A stretch of 29,323 bases of DNA. It comes from an uncultured Clostridia bacterium (GTDB lineage Bacteria; Bacillota; Clostridia; Monoglobales; Monoglobaceae). The translations under genes were made by a program, and so were the position numbers. Location: the NCBI GenBank assembly GCA_934463175.1, contig CAKSIW010000026.1, positions 1 to 29,323 on the forward strand, given 5' to 3'. Under the pieces are notes generated by a model. That model was not told the DNA's origin. It saw only the letters and a program-made list of their open reading frames with translations, and did no database searches. This document shows positions 16,326 through 24,353 of this stretch, in pieces (the stretch's first letter is position 1; every line of letters starts with the position of its first letter).

Positions 16326-17479
16326 TTTTCAATAACTCCTTTTAATATATTTATTCCGCGGTCAAGCTCCGCGCGGCTTATGTTAAGCGCGGGCAAAAGC
16401 CGCACGCGTGTTTTTGCTGTCAGAACGAGAAGACCTTGGCTGAGACATTCAAGCGCAATTTCCTTTGCGTCCTTTTCGGTTTCAATTCCAATCATATATC
16501 CCATTCCGCAGACCGACTTCACACCGCGGATTCCGCGGAGCTTTTCTGCAAGATACGCGCTCTCGTGCGTCACATGTTCAAGCAGCTTCTCGTCAATCCG
16601 TTCAAGAATGTTCACAGCACCTGCCGCAGCAGCGGGATTTCCTCCGAAGGTTGAGCCGTGACTGCCCGGGGGCAGAATTTTCGCAAGCCTTTCGGAAAAC
16701 ATTGTTGCTCCGATCGGCAGACCGCCGCCGAGACCCTTTGCCGTGGTGACAATGTCGGGGTGAAGTCCGAAATGTTCATATGCATAGAGCTTTCCTGTTC
16801 TTCCGTTTCCCGTCTGCACCTCATCAATAATCAAAAGTGCGTCATGCTTTGCGGCAATGCTTTCCGCGGCATGAACAAACTCGGCGGAAAGCGGCAGAAC
16901 ACCGCCTTCTCCCTGAATGATTTCAAGCATAATTGCACAGCAGCTGTCATCAACTGCTGCTTCAAGGTCGGAAATGTTGTTTGCTTCGGCATATTCAAAG
17001 CCCTCGGTGAACGGCGTGAAGCATGTGTGAAAAACGTCCTGACCCGTTGCCGAAAGAGTTGTGACGGTTCTGCCGTGAAAGCTGTTTCTGAGGGTTATGA
17101 TTTTGTTCTTTGACGGATTTTTATCCGTGCCGAACTTTCTTGCCGCCTTGATTGCACATTCGTTTGCCTCCGCGCCCGAATTTGAGAAGAAAACCTTGCT
17201 CATTCCCGTGCGTGTGCAGAGCATTTCCGCAAGACGGGCGCAAGGCTCGGTGTAGTAGTAGTTTGAGGTATGCTGAATTTTCTTCAGCTGTTCGCACACG
17301 GCACGCACCCAGCTGTCATCAGCGGCACCAAAGGTGTTGACGGCAATTCCGCTGCCGAAATCGATATATTCCCTGCCGTCCGCGCCGAAAAGAGTGCTGC
17401 CCTTGCCGCCGCATATTTCAAGGTCAAACCGTCCGTATGTTCCCATAATATATTTTTTGTCAGCTTCTTTTGTGGTCAT
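16322..17479 (-). CDS. argD: Acetylornithine aminotransferase
   Basis: The 385-residue class III PLP aminotransferase converts N-acetylglutamate semialdehyde to N-acetylornithine with glutamate as amino donor. Motifs: FSNSGAEANECAIKAARK for cofactor binding, IIDEVQTGNGRTG, and the PLP-binding Lys248 in TTAKGLGGGLPIGA. In many bacteria ArgD also acts as succinyl-diaminopimelate aminotransferase, which is of note given the DapF domain at the end of this operon. It follows argR by 21 bases and overlaps argF. Confidence 0.96.
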   Translation of the reverse strand: MTTKEADKKYIMGTYGRFDLEICGGKGSTLFGADGREYIDFGSGIAVNTFGAADDSWVRAVCEQLKKIQHTSNYYYTEPCARLAEMLCTRTGMSKVFFSNSGAEANECAIKAARKFGTDKNPSKNKIITLRNSFHGRTVTTLSATGQDVFHTCFTPFTEGFEYAEANNISDLEAAVDDSCCAIMLEIIQGEGGVLPLSAEFVHAAESIAAKHDALLIIDEVQTGNGRTGKLYAYEHFGLHPDIVTTAKGLGGGLPIGATMFSERLAKILPPGSHGSTFGGNPAAAAGAVNILERIDEKLLEHVTHESAYLAEKLRGIRGVKSVCGMGYMIGIETEKDAKEIALECLSQGLLVLTAKTRVRLLPALNISRAELDRGINILKGVIEK

Positions 17480-17500
17480 ATGTCTGCTCCTTTCAGAAAA

Positions 17501-17977
17501 TCAGAGAGTGAAATCTGTCAGTTGACGGACCAGCTCGTCCGCGTCCTCGGCGGCATTCATGGCGATGAACACTGTGTCGTCGCCTGCGAGAATGCCGACA
17601 ATATTTTCAAAATCAAGTGTTTCAATTGCCATGGCACAGCCCTGAGCCGAACCGGGAAGGGTTTTCACAATGACGAGATTCATTGCACTCTGAATTGTGA
17701 TTGCCGAATGCTTGAGAAGTGCGGCATACCGTGCGCGTATGCCGACGTCGTTCTCCTTGCCGGGGAGTGCATAGCGGTATTTGTCGCCGACATCGGTTAT
17801 CTTTATGAGCCGCAGCTCCTTTATGTCGCGCGAAACCGTCGCCTGTGTCACGTCAAAGCCTGCACCGATTAAAAGCTGGGTCAGCTGTCCCTGAGTTTCA
17901 ACGGCATTCTTGCTTATCAGCTTTATAATCGCATTGTGCCTTCTTTTTTTCAGCCCTTTAACATTATCCTTTTCCAT
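17501..17977 (-). CDS. argR: Arginine repressor ArgR
   Basis: The 158-residue regulator has an N-terminal winged helix (KRRHNAIIKLISKNAVETQGQL, then DVTQATVSRDIKELRLIK) and a C-terminal arginine-binding and hexamer domain (LPGSAQGCAMAIETLDFENIVGILAGDDTVFIAM). With arginine bound it represses arginine synthesis genes by binding pairs of 18-base ARG boxes. The gene sits inside the operon it should control, between argB and argD, so it would be autoregulated. AAGGCGG is the likely ribosome site. Matching operator-like sites are found upstream of argC. Confidence 0.96.
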   Translation of the reverse strand: MEKDNVKGLKKRRHNAIIKLISKNAVETQGQLTQLLIGAGFDVTQATVSRDIKELRLIKITDVGDKYRYALPGKENDVGIRARYAALLKHSAITIQSAMNLVIVKTLPGSAQGCAMAIETLDFENIVGILAGDDTVFIAMNAAEDADELVRQLTDFTL

Positions 17978-18001
17978 TTTTTTCTTCCGCCTTTATATTT
18001 T

Positions 18002-18859
18002 TTACATAACGAACATTGTTCCGATACCTTCATCGGTGAGCGTTTCAATCAGAATTGAATGGGGAACTCTGCCGTCAATTATAAACACCTTTCCGACTCC
18101 CTGACGGATTGCGTCGATGCAGCATTCAACCTTCGGAATCATTCCGCCGGATATAATGCCCTCCTGAATCAGCTCGGGTGCTTCGCTTGCGTGAACAACG
18201 GGAATCAGAGATTCCTCATCGGACGGGTCGCGGAGCAGTCCGCGTATATCGGTCATGGAAATCAGGCTTTCCGCTTTCAGAACGCCTGCAATTTTTGACG
18301 CGGCTGTGTCTGCGTTTATGTTATATACATTTCCGTCGTCGTCGCAGCCGACCGTTGCAATGACAGGAATATATCCCTTTTCGAGAACGTCCAGAATGGG
18401 TGTGGGGTCAATGTCGGTGATTCTTCCGACATATCCGTGAATGTCATCAAGCTTTTCGGCTGAAATCATGTGTCCGTCAGTGCCGCAAAGACCGATTGCA
18501 CGTCCGCCCGTGTTGTGAATGAGGTTGACAAGGTTTTTGTTTATTTTCCCTGCAAGAACCATCTGCACAATGTCCATTGATTCCTTATCGGTGACGCGCA
18601 ATCCGCCGACAAATTCCGATTTTGCGCCGACCTTTCCGAGCATTTCGGAAATCTCGGGACCGCCGCCGTGAACAAGCACAACGCGGATTCCGATGAGGGA
18701 AAGCAGAAGAATGTCTCCCATGACGGCTTCCTTCAGCTCGTCACTGAGCATGGCGTTTCCGCCGTATTTAATGACGATGATTTTGTTATAGTATTTTTGA
18801 ATATATGGCAGTGCCTCCACAAGAATTTTGGCACGGTCCGCATTTGAAATTCTGCTCAT
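18002..18859 (-). CDS. argB: Acetylglutamate kinase
   Basis: The 285-residue amino acid kinase phosphorylates N-acetylglutamate, the second step of arginine synthesis. The N-terminal IVIKYGGNAM and VLVHGGGPEISEML bind ATP and acetylglutamate. VGGLRVTDKESMDIVQMVLAGKINKNLV and NINADTAASKIA are family signatures. The N-terminal extension with LPYIQKYY is the kind seen in hexameric, arginine-inhibited acetylglutamate kinases, so feedback control by arginine is likely. That fits the acetyl-recycling pathway, in which ArgB rather than ArgA is the main control point. Confidence 0.97.
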   Translation of the reverse strand: MSRISNADRAKILVEALPYIQKYYNKIIVIKYGGNAMLSDELKEAVMGDILLLSLIGIRVVLVHGGGPEISEMLGKVGAKSEFVGGLRVTDKESMDIVQMVLAGKINKNLVNLIHNTGGRAIGLCGTDGHMISAEKLDDIHGYVGRITDIDPTPILDVLEKGYIPVIATVGCDDDGNVYNINADTAASKIAGVLKAESLISMTDIRGLLRDPSDEESLIPVVHASEAPELIQEGIISGGMIPKVECCIDAIRQGVGKVFIIDGRVPHSILIETLTDEGIGTMFVM

Positions 18860-18880
18860 TTTGCCTTTCCCTCCTTGGCA

Positions 18881-20095
18881 TTATGTACGGTAGTCACCGT
18901 TGATTTTGACGTAATCATATGTGAGGTCACAGCCCCATGCAACCGCAGAAGCACTGCCGTCAGAGAGCTGAATGCTGATTGTGATTTCGTCTTCCGAAAG
19001 AATCTTTTTCGCAGTGTCCTCATCAAAGTCAACACCGCTGCCGTTCCGGCAAACGGCAATTTCGCCGGCTGAAGACGAAAGAGAAACCGCAATTTTTGTC
19101 ACATCGCACTCGGCACCGCTATAGCCGACCGCACATAAAATTCTGCCCCAGTTTGCGTCCGCGCCGAACATCGCCGCCTTGAAAAGCGATGAGCAGATGA
19201 CGCTCTTTGCAACAGTCTTGGCATTTTTAACGTCACACGCGCCCGAAACGCGGCATTCGAGAAGCTTTGTCGCACCCTCGCCGTCCTTTGCAATTGCACG
19301 GCAGAGATATGTTGTCACAGCGGAAAGTGCCTTGCAGAAGGCGTCAAAGTCCGCACCCTCACAGGAAATCTCATCATTTTGTGCCATGCCGTTCGCAAGA
19401 ATGCTCACCATGTCGTTTGTTGAGGTGTCGCCGTCAATGCTGATCATATTGAAGGAATCGCACACATCGCGGCTGAGGGCCACTTGGAGCATTTCGGAGG
19501 AAATGGAAATGTCGGTTGTGATGAAAACCAGCATTGTTGCCATGTTCGGATGAATCATACCGGAGCCTTTTGCAATTCCGCCGATTCGGCAGGTTTTTCC
19601 GCCGATTTCAAGCTCAAATGCAATTTCCTTTTGACATGTGTCGGTTGTCATAATCGCGCTTGCCGCGTCACCGCTTCCGTTTTCGGAAAGCGCGGCGCAC
19701 AGCGCAGGCATTGCACCTTCAATCGGTGCGAGGTCAAGAGGCTGTCCGATGACACCCGTTGACGCAACAATAACATCACTGCGGTCAATGCCTGTGTATT
19801 CTTCAACCAGAACACACATACCCTCCGCAATTTCAATTCCGTTTGCGTTGCAGGTGTTCGCGTTGCCGCTGTTGCAGATGATCGCGCACGCTTCGCCGTC
19901 CGCAAGATTCTTTTTCGTGACATATATAGGCGCGCCCTTCACAAGATTCTGAGTGTATGCACTTGCTGCCGCAGCCCGTGTCTCGCTGATAATCAGCGCA
20001 AGGTCTTTTTTGTCCTTGTTTTTGCGTATTCCGGCATGAACACCGGAGGCTGTGAAGCCTTTTGCGGCACAAACACCGCCGTCAATTCTTTTCAT
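18881..20095 (-). CDS. argJ: Bifunctional ornithine acetyltransferase / N-acetylglutamate synthase
   Basis: The 404-residue ArgJ moves the acetyl group from N-acetylornithine to glutamate, closing the acetyl cycle; many members also use acetyl-CoA to make N-acetylglutamate. The self-cleavage site is the Ala-Thr bond at residues 186-187 in GMIHPNMATML, with Thr187 as the new N-terminal nucleophile. KGSGM before it and a C-terminal DLTYDYVKINGDYRT fit the family. The presence of argJ and absence of argA/argE here show the cyclic route. It lies 15 bases after argC and 21 before argB. Confidence 0.97.
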   Translation of the reverse strand: MKRIDGGVCAAKGFTASGVHAGIRKNKDKKDLALIISETRAAAASAYTQNLVKGAPIYVTKKNLADGEACAIICNSGNANTCNANGIEIAEGMCVLVEEYTGIDRSDVIVASTGVIGQPLDLAPIEGAMPALCAALSENGSGDAASAIMTTDTCQKEIAFELEIGGKTCRIGGIAKGSGMIHPNMATMLVFITTDISISSEMLQVALSRDVCDSFNMISIDGDTSTNDMVSILANGMAQNDEISCEGADFDAFCKALSAVTTYLCRAIAKDGEGATKLLECRVSGACDVKNAKTVAKSVICSSLFKAAMFGADANWGRILCAVGYSGAECDVTKIAVSLSSSAGEIAVCRNGSGVDFDEDTAKKILSEDEITISIQLSDGSASAVAWGCDLTYDYVKINGDYRT

Positions 20096-20110
20096 GATAT
20101 GAAACCCTCC

Positions 20111-21049
20111 TTAAAGTGTGAGACCTTGGGTCTCGTCCGCTCCCGTGATGAGATTGAAGCATTGAATTGCCGCGCCCGATGCACCCTTGCCGAGGTTGTC
20201 AAAGCGTGACACGATTAAAATTCTGTCATCATTTCCCGCTACGGTGATTTCCATGCTGTCCCTGCCGCAGAAGGTGTTTGCCGCAAGCATTCCGTCAGGG
20301 GCGAACGGCGCAACAGAGATGAGCTTTTGCCCGTCATAATGCTCCGCAAGCATTTCGCGGATTTCCGCAGCACTGCACTTTTTGGCAAGCAGACGTGCAT
20401 TGAGCGGAATTGAAACGGACATTCCGCTGTAGAAGTCCGCAACAATCGGTGAGAAGCACGGCTTAAAGTCAAGACCGCAGATTTTCTTCATTTCGGGAAG
20501 ATGCTTGTGGTTTTGAGTCAGCCCGTATTGACGCGGACTGTCAAGCTCTCCGCTGCGCTCCGCGCTTTCATATTCCGCAATCATTTTCTTGCCGCCGCCG
20601 CTGTAGCCTGTGACCGAGGTGCAGACAATCGGATAGTCGGGGGCGATGATTCCGTGTGAGACGAGAGGAGCTGCAATTGAGCAGAAACCGCTTGCGTGGC
20701 AGCCCGGAACCGCAACCCGCGAAGATGAAAGAAGCTTTTCCTTCAGAGCCGCGGAAAGCTCGGGAAAGCCATATGCCCAATCGGGGTCGGTGCGGTGCGC
20801 GGTTGAGGTGTCGAGAAGCTTCACATGCTTGCTTTCAATTGCATTGCAGATTTCAGTCGCTGCGGAATCGGGCAGACACAGAAAAGCGGCATCAGCACTT
20901 TCAATTGCTTCCTTTCGGCGTGCAAAATCCTTGCGCTCGTCCTCTCCGAGAACAATCAGCTCAATATCATCGCGCGCGGAAAGTCTGTCATGAATGCGAA
21001 GACCCGTTGTTCCGGCGCTTCCGTCAATAAAAACCCTTGTCTTTGACAT
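20111..21049 (-). CDS. argC: N-acetyl-gamma-glutamyl-phosphate reductase, short type
   Basis: The 312-residue NADPH-dependent reductase makes N-acetylglutamate semialdehyde from the acyl phosphate. The N-terminal IDGSAGTTGLRI nucleotide loop, catalytic Cys117 in VPGCHASGF, and TGYSGGGKKM are present. The length and the GSAGTTG loop mark the type 2 form, which is shorter than the common 345-residue enzyme. It is the first gene of the operon; AAGGAG precedes the ATG, and a promoter with ArgR-like boxes lies directly upstream. Confidence 0.96.
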   Translation of the reverse strand: MSKTRVFIDGSAGTTGLRIHDRLSARDDIELIVLGEDERKDFARRKEAIESADAAFLCLPDSAATEICNAIESKHVKLLDTSTAHRTDPDWAYGFPELSAALKEKLLSSSRVAVPGCHASGFCSIAAPLVSHGIIAPDYPIVCTSVTGYSGGGKKMIAEYESAERSGELDSPRQYGLTQNHKHLPEMKKICGLDFKPCFSPIVADFYSGMSVSIPLNARLLAKKCSAAEIREMLAEHYDGQKLISVAPFAPDGMLAANTFCGRDSMEITVAGNDDRILIVSRFDNLGKGASGAAIQCFNLITGADETQGLTL

Positions 21050-21070
21050 TTTTGTTTTCTCCTTGTAAAT

Positions 21071-21088
21071 ATGTATAAATATTCATAT
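21071..21088. promoter_or_regulatory. ARG box 1 (downstream of the argC start site)
   Basis: ATGTATAAATATTCATAT fits the ArgR box pattern TGNATWWWWATTCA. It lies between the predicted transcription start and the argC gene, where bound ArgR would block elongation or promoter clearance. Confidence 0.6.
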
Positions 21089-21098
21089 TATACTACAT

Positions 21099-21127
21099 AT
21101 TAAACCACAAATATGCAAAAACGTCAA
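21099..21127 (-). promoter_or_regulatory. Promoter of the arginine operon
   Basis: On the minus strand TTGACG (21122-21127), 17 bases, TTTAAT (21099-21104) with an extended -10 TG. It is flanked by ArgR-like boxes on both sides. Confidence 0.7.
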
Positions 21128-21133
21128 GAGGTT

Positions 21134-21172
21134 TTTGCATAAATATTCAACTAAAATGAATATTTTGTATAT
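21134..21172. promoter_or_regulatory. Tandem ARG boxes 2 and 3 (upstream of the argC promoter)
   Basis: Box 2 (21134-21151) contains TGCATAAATATTCA, an excellent ArgR match. Box 3 (21155-21172) contains TGAATATTTTGTAT, with one good half. Their centres are 21 bases apart with 3 bases between, the usual spacing for one ArgR hexamer. Confidence 0.65.
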
Positions 21173-21251
21173 ATCAACAAAAATGAACGAAGAAATGAAG
21201 CCGATTTTGAACACGGGTGCTTTCGGCTTTGAAAATGTATTCCGATTTCTG

Positions 21252-21280
21252 TTTACAACCGCGGCGGAATGTGATATACT
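21252..21280 (+). promoter_or_regulatory. Promoter of the epimerase-lysR pair
   Basis: TTTACA (21252-21257), 17 bases, TATACT (21275-21280) with an extended -10 TG. The leader to the ATG at 21318 is about 30 bases. Confidence 0.7.
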
Positions 21281-21317
21281 TAATATAATGAAACCTAATT
21301 TTGGGGAGTGATGTACA

Positions 21318-22307
21318 ATGAACAAATATACTGGTCACCCGTCACAGCTTTGCGGAGTGGAGGAGGTCACGCTTGCAAAGGGACGCGGAAAGGGAATGAC
21401 GCTTCTTGAAATCAGAAACGGAAAGGGCTTGCGTCTCACGCTGTCCGCCGACCGCTGTATGGACATTTCAAGGCTGTCGGTCGGGGAGGTTAATATGGGA
21501 TTTTTTGCCCCGTGCGGATATGCCGCGCCGGCATTTTATGACAATTGCGGCACGGGTTTTCTGAAATCGTTCACGGCAGGCTTTCTGACAACCTGCGGCT
21601 TTGCAAATGCAGGCTCACCCTGCACCGACGAAGGCGAGGAGCTGCCGCTCCACGGCACGGTGTCGAACCTTCCGTGCGAGAGCTATTCATATGAAGAAAC
21701 CGAAACGGAAATCATTGTCCGTGCCGAGGTGCGTGACGCGTCCCTGTTCGGAAAGAAATATCTTCTGCACAGAAAATATATATGCTCAAAGACCGAAAAC
21801 AAGCTGACAATCCGCGACTCGGTCGAAAACATTGACACCGTGACGCTTCCGTGCATGCTGCTCTATCATTTCAACATGGGCTACCCTCTGCTTTCAGAAA
21901 AGGCTGAGGTGCAGATTCCGTCACATTCGGTCAAGCCGAGGAATGAACATGCGGCGGAGGATTTGGAAAACTGCCTTGTGATGGAGAAGCCGCAGAGAGG
22001 ATATGAGGAACGCTGCTATTATCATGATGTGCAGGCAAGGGACGGACGCGCAAGTGTCGGAATTTTCAATCCCGACGCGGAATGCGGACTTGTGATGACA
22101 TTCGGAAAGGACACGCTTGACTGCTTCACAGAGTGGAAAATGATGGGCGAGGGCGAATATGTTCTCGGACTTGAACCGTCAAACTGCACACCGGACGGAC
22201 GTGCGGCAGACAGGAAATGCGGAGTTCTGAAGTTCATTGCACCCGGGGAATGTTATGAGACCGAAATTGAACTGAGCTTCACAAAAGAAAAAATTAAGCT
22301 CGGATAG
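21318..22307 (+). CDS. DUF4432 / aldose 1-epimerase-like protein
   Basis: The 329-residue protein belongs to the galactose mutarotase-like beta-sandwich superfamily, DUF4432 branch. Supporting stretches are LTLSADRCMDISRLS near the start, LPLHGTVSNLPCESYS in the middle, the YHFNMGYPLL segment, and the C-terminal LGLEPSNCTPDGRAADR typical of this branch. Such proteins are thought to bind or epimerise sugars, but the substrate is not known from sequence. GGGGAG lies nine bases before the ATG. It is followed after 66 bases by a LysR regulator without a clear promoter between, so the two may be co-transcribed. The gene has no obvious link to the methionine genes downstream. Confidence 0.85.
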   Translation: MNKYTGHPSQLCGVEEVTLAKGRGKGMTLLEIRNGKGLRLTLSADRCMDISRLSVGEVNMGFFAPCGYAAPAFYDNCGTGFLKSFTAGFLTTCGFANAGSPCTDEGEELPLHGTVSNLPCESYSYEETETEIIVRAEVRDASLFGKKYLLHRKYICSKTENKLTIRDSVENIDTVTLPCMLLYHFNMGYPLLSEKAEVQIPSHSVKPRNEHAAEDLENCLVMEKPQRGYEERCYYHDVQARDGRASVGIFNPDAECGLVMTFGKDTLDCFTEWKMMGEGEYVLGLEPSNCTPDGRAADRKCGVLKFIAPGECYETEIELSFTKEKIKLG

Positions 22308-22373
22308 GCAGAGGCGGCACGGACCGACATGGGTTCGGGTTCCGTCTGCACGGAGCGCACGGGAGACAAACAA

Positions 22374-23303
22374 ATGACTTTGCAGCAGATTTTTTATGTG
22401 ATAACAATTGCGGAGAGCGGCTCAATGAACCGCGCGGCGGAAAAGCTGTTTATATCTCAGCCGACTCTGACAAGCGCGGTCAGGGAGCTTGAGAGCGAGC
22501 TTGGAATAACAATATTCCGCAGAACGGGCAAGGGGACGGTGCCGACGTCGGAGGGTGAGGAGTTCCTGATTTATGCGCGCCAGCTTCATCAGCAGTATGA
22601 GCTGATTGACGCGAAATATACCAATCCTCAGAACATAAAAAGACGGTTCGGTGTATCGTCCCAGCATTATTCCTTTGCGGTCAAGGCGTTTGTCGAGACG
22701 GTGAAGCAGTTTGACATGCAAAAATATGAGTTTGCAATGCGTGAGGTGAAAACGGCTGAGGTAATCGGCGATGTGAGCAGCCTGAAAAGCGAAATCGGGC
22801 TGCTGTATCTGAATGACTTCAATGAAAAGGTCATCACGAAAATGCTCCGTGACAATGACCTTGAATTTCATGGGCTGATTGACTGCAAGGCATATGTCTA
22901 CATATGGAAGGGACACCCCCTGGCAAAGAACGGGGAAATTCGGTTTTCGGAGCTGAAGGACTATCCGTGCCTTTCCTTTGAGCAGGGAGAGAAGGGGTCG
23001 TTCTATTTTGCAGAGGAGATTCTGAGCACAAACGAATATCCAAAAATGATAAAGGCGGCAGACCGCTCAACCATGCTCAATCTCATGGTCGGACTGTGCG
23101 GCTACACCCTCTGCTCGGGAATAATCTGTGAGGAGCTGAACGGCAGCGACTTCCTTGCTGTGCCGTATGTTTCCGATGATGACAACCCCAACGGCACAAT
23201 GAAAATCGGCTATATTGTCAAAAAGGGCGTGCCGCTCAGCGAAATGGGGAAAACATATATCAGCGAGCTGGAGACATATCTTGCAAAGTGCCGCGCGTTA
23301 TAA
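22374..23303 (+). CDS. LysR-family transcriptional regulator, likely of methionine/cysteine genes
   Basis: The 309-residue protein starts with a typical LysR winged helix (MTLQQIFYVITIAESGSMNRAAEKLFISQPTLTSAVRELE, residues 1-40), a linker helix to about 90, and a two-lobed effector domain. GGGAG about eight bases upstream supports the ATG at 22374; a frame from 22329 would add 15 unlike residues. It lies directly upstream of metQNI and metY, whose two promoters share a conserved upstream element of LysR-site character. I infer it controls them, with a sulfur metabolite or acetylhomoserine-type compound as effector. A weak hairpin around 22318-22362 precedes it. Confidence 0.9.
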   Translation: MTLQQIFYVITIAESGSMNRAAEKLFISQPTLTSAVRELESELGITIFRRTGKGTVPTSEGEEFLIYARQLHQQYELIDAKYTNPQNIKRRFGVSSQHYSFAVKAFVETVKQFDMQKYEFAMREVKTAEVIGDVSSLKSEIGLLYLNDFNEKVITKMLRDNDLEFHGLIDCKAYVYIWKGHPLAKNGEIRFSELKDYPCLSFEQGEKGSFYFAEEILSTNEYPKMIKAADRSTMLNLMVGLCGYTLCSGIICEELNGSDFLAVPYVSDDDNPNGTMKIGYIVKKGVPLSEMGKTYISELETYLAKCRAL

Positions 23304-23308
23304 ATTTT

Positions 23309-23367
23309 ATTTATAGCTTTTCATAGCAAATATGTATTGGACAAAACGGCGGAGCGGTGGTATACTA
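23309..23367 (+). promoter_or_regulatory. metQ promoter with shared upstream operator (copy 1)
   Basis: TTGGAC (23337-23342), 18 bases, TATACT (23361-23366) with an extended -10 TG. Upstream is ATAGCTTTTCATA and the inverted repeat CATA-5-TATG (23322-23334). Aligned without gaps to the metY promoter, 47 of 59 bases are identical, including 34 of the first 38. The site sits just upstream of and over the -35 box, a usual place for LysR binding. Confidence 0.72.
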
Positions 23368-23405
23368 TGCTCATGAAACGAAAACGATTTGGGAGGAGAT
23401 TAATT

Positions 23406-24251
23406 ATGAAAAGAATTTTATCTGTAGCTTTGGCGGCTGTCCTTGCAGCACTGACGCTTGCGTCCTGCGGAGGCAGCAAGGGAATCACTGTTGCGGTTCC
23501 GAACGACACGACAAACGAGGCGAGAGCGCTTCTTCTGCTTGAGGAGAACGGATACATCAAGCTGAAGGACGGCGCAGGAATCACTGCGACAATCAAGGAT
23601 ATTGCGGAAAATCCGTATAACATCAGCTTCAAAGAGGTTGAGGCGGCTCAGCTTCCGAACATGCTGAAGGACGTTGATTATGCGGTCATCAATTCAAACT
23701 ATGCGATTCAGGCAGATTTGAACCCTGTTTCCGATTCACTTCTGATTGAAGGCTCGTCCTCAGAATACGGAAACATTGTTGCCGTGAAGGAAGGCAATGA
23801 GAACAAGGACGAAATCAAGGCACTGAAGGCGGCTTTGGAAAGCAAGGCTGTCAAGGATTACATCACAAAGGAATATAACGGCGCGGTTGTCAGCACGGTT
23901 GACAATCCCGGTGACGGATATGACAGCACGGTTGACTATGCGGCACTTGCAGGCAAGAAAATCACTGTTGCGGCATCACCCACACCTCATGCCGAGATAT
24001 TGAAGGTTGTTGAAGAGATTTTGGCAGAGAAGGACATCACGCTTGATGTTAAGGAATTCACCGACTATGTTCAGCCGAACAACGTTGTTGAGAGCGGAGA
24101 GATTGACGCGAACTACTTCCAGCACCTGCCCTATCTGAATGATTTCAATGACCAGAACGGAACACACCTTGTTTCAATCGGCGCATTTCATGTTGAGCCC
24201 ATCGCGCTCTACGGCGGAAAGCAGACAACGCTTGACGCTCTGAAAAAATAA
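23406..24251 (+). CDS. metQ: MetQ methionine-binding lipoprotein
   Basis: The 281-residue NlpA/MetQ family lipoprotein captures methionine (D or L) outside the cell for the MetNI transporter. The N terminus is a lipoprotein signal peptide with lipobox LASC at residues 18-21, so Cys21 would be lipidated. Family stretches include DYAVINSNYAIQADLNP, VAASPTPHAEILKVV and NYFQHLPYL. The start at 23406 has GGGAGGAG seven bases upstream and gives a proper signal peptide; the longer frame from 23337 overlaps the promoter. It is first in metQ-metN-metI. Confidence 0.95.
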   Translation: MKRILSVALAAVLAALTLASCGGSKGITVAVPNDTTNEARALLLLEENGYIKLKDGAGITATIKDIAENPYNISFKEVEAAQLPNMLKDVDYAVINSNYAIQADLNPVSDSLLIEGSSSEYGNIVAVKEGNENKDEIKALKAALESKAVKDYITKEYNGAVVSTVDNPGDGYDSTVDYAALAGKKITVAASPTPHAEILKVVEEILAEKDITLDVKEFTDYVQPNNVVESGEIDANYFQHLPYLNDFNDQNGTHLVSIGAFHVEPIALYGGKQTTLDALKK

Positions 24252-24266
24252 GTAAAAAAGAATATG

Positions 24267-24302
24267 AATCGGGGATTGCGGGCTGCCGCAATCCCCCGAT
24301 TT
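24267..24302 (+). other. Intercistronic hairpin between metQ and metN
   Basis: GC-rich stem AATCGGGGATTGCGG pairs with CCGCAATCCCCCGATT across a GCTG loop with one bulge. No T run follows, so full termination is unlikely. It could protect the metQ end of the mRNA or reduce read-through, giving more binding protein than transporter. Confidence 0.75.
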
Positions 24303-24353
24303 GCTGTTCGGAGCTGCCTTTATGCGGCTTTGCGCGGCGGAACGGAGAAAAAT

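Noticed and set aside
21183..21311. 42-codon plus-strand ORF upstream of the epimerase gene
   Set aside because: It has no ribosome binding site and contains the promoter of the downstream gene.
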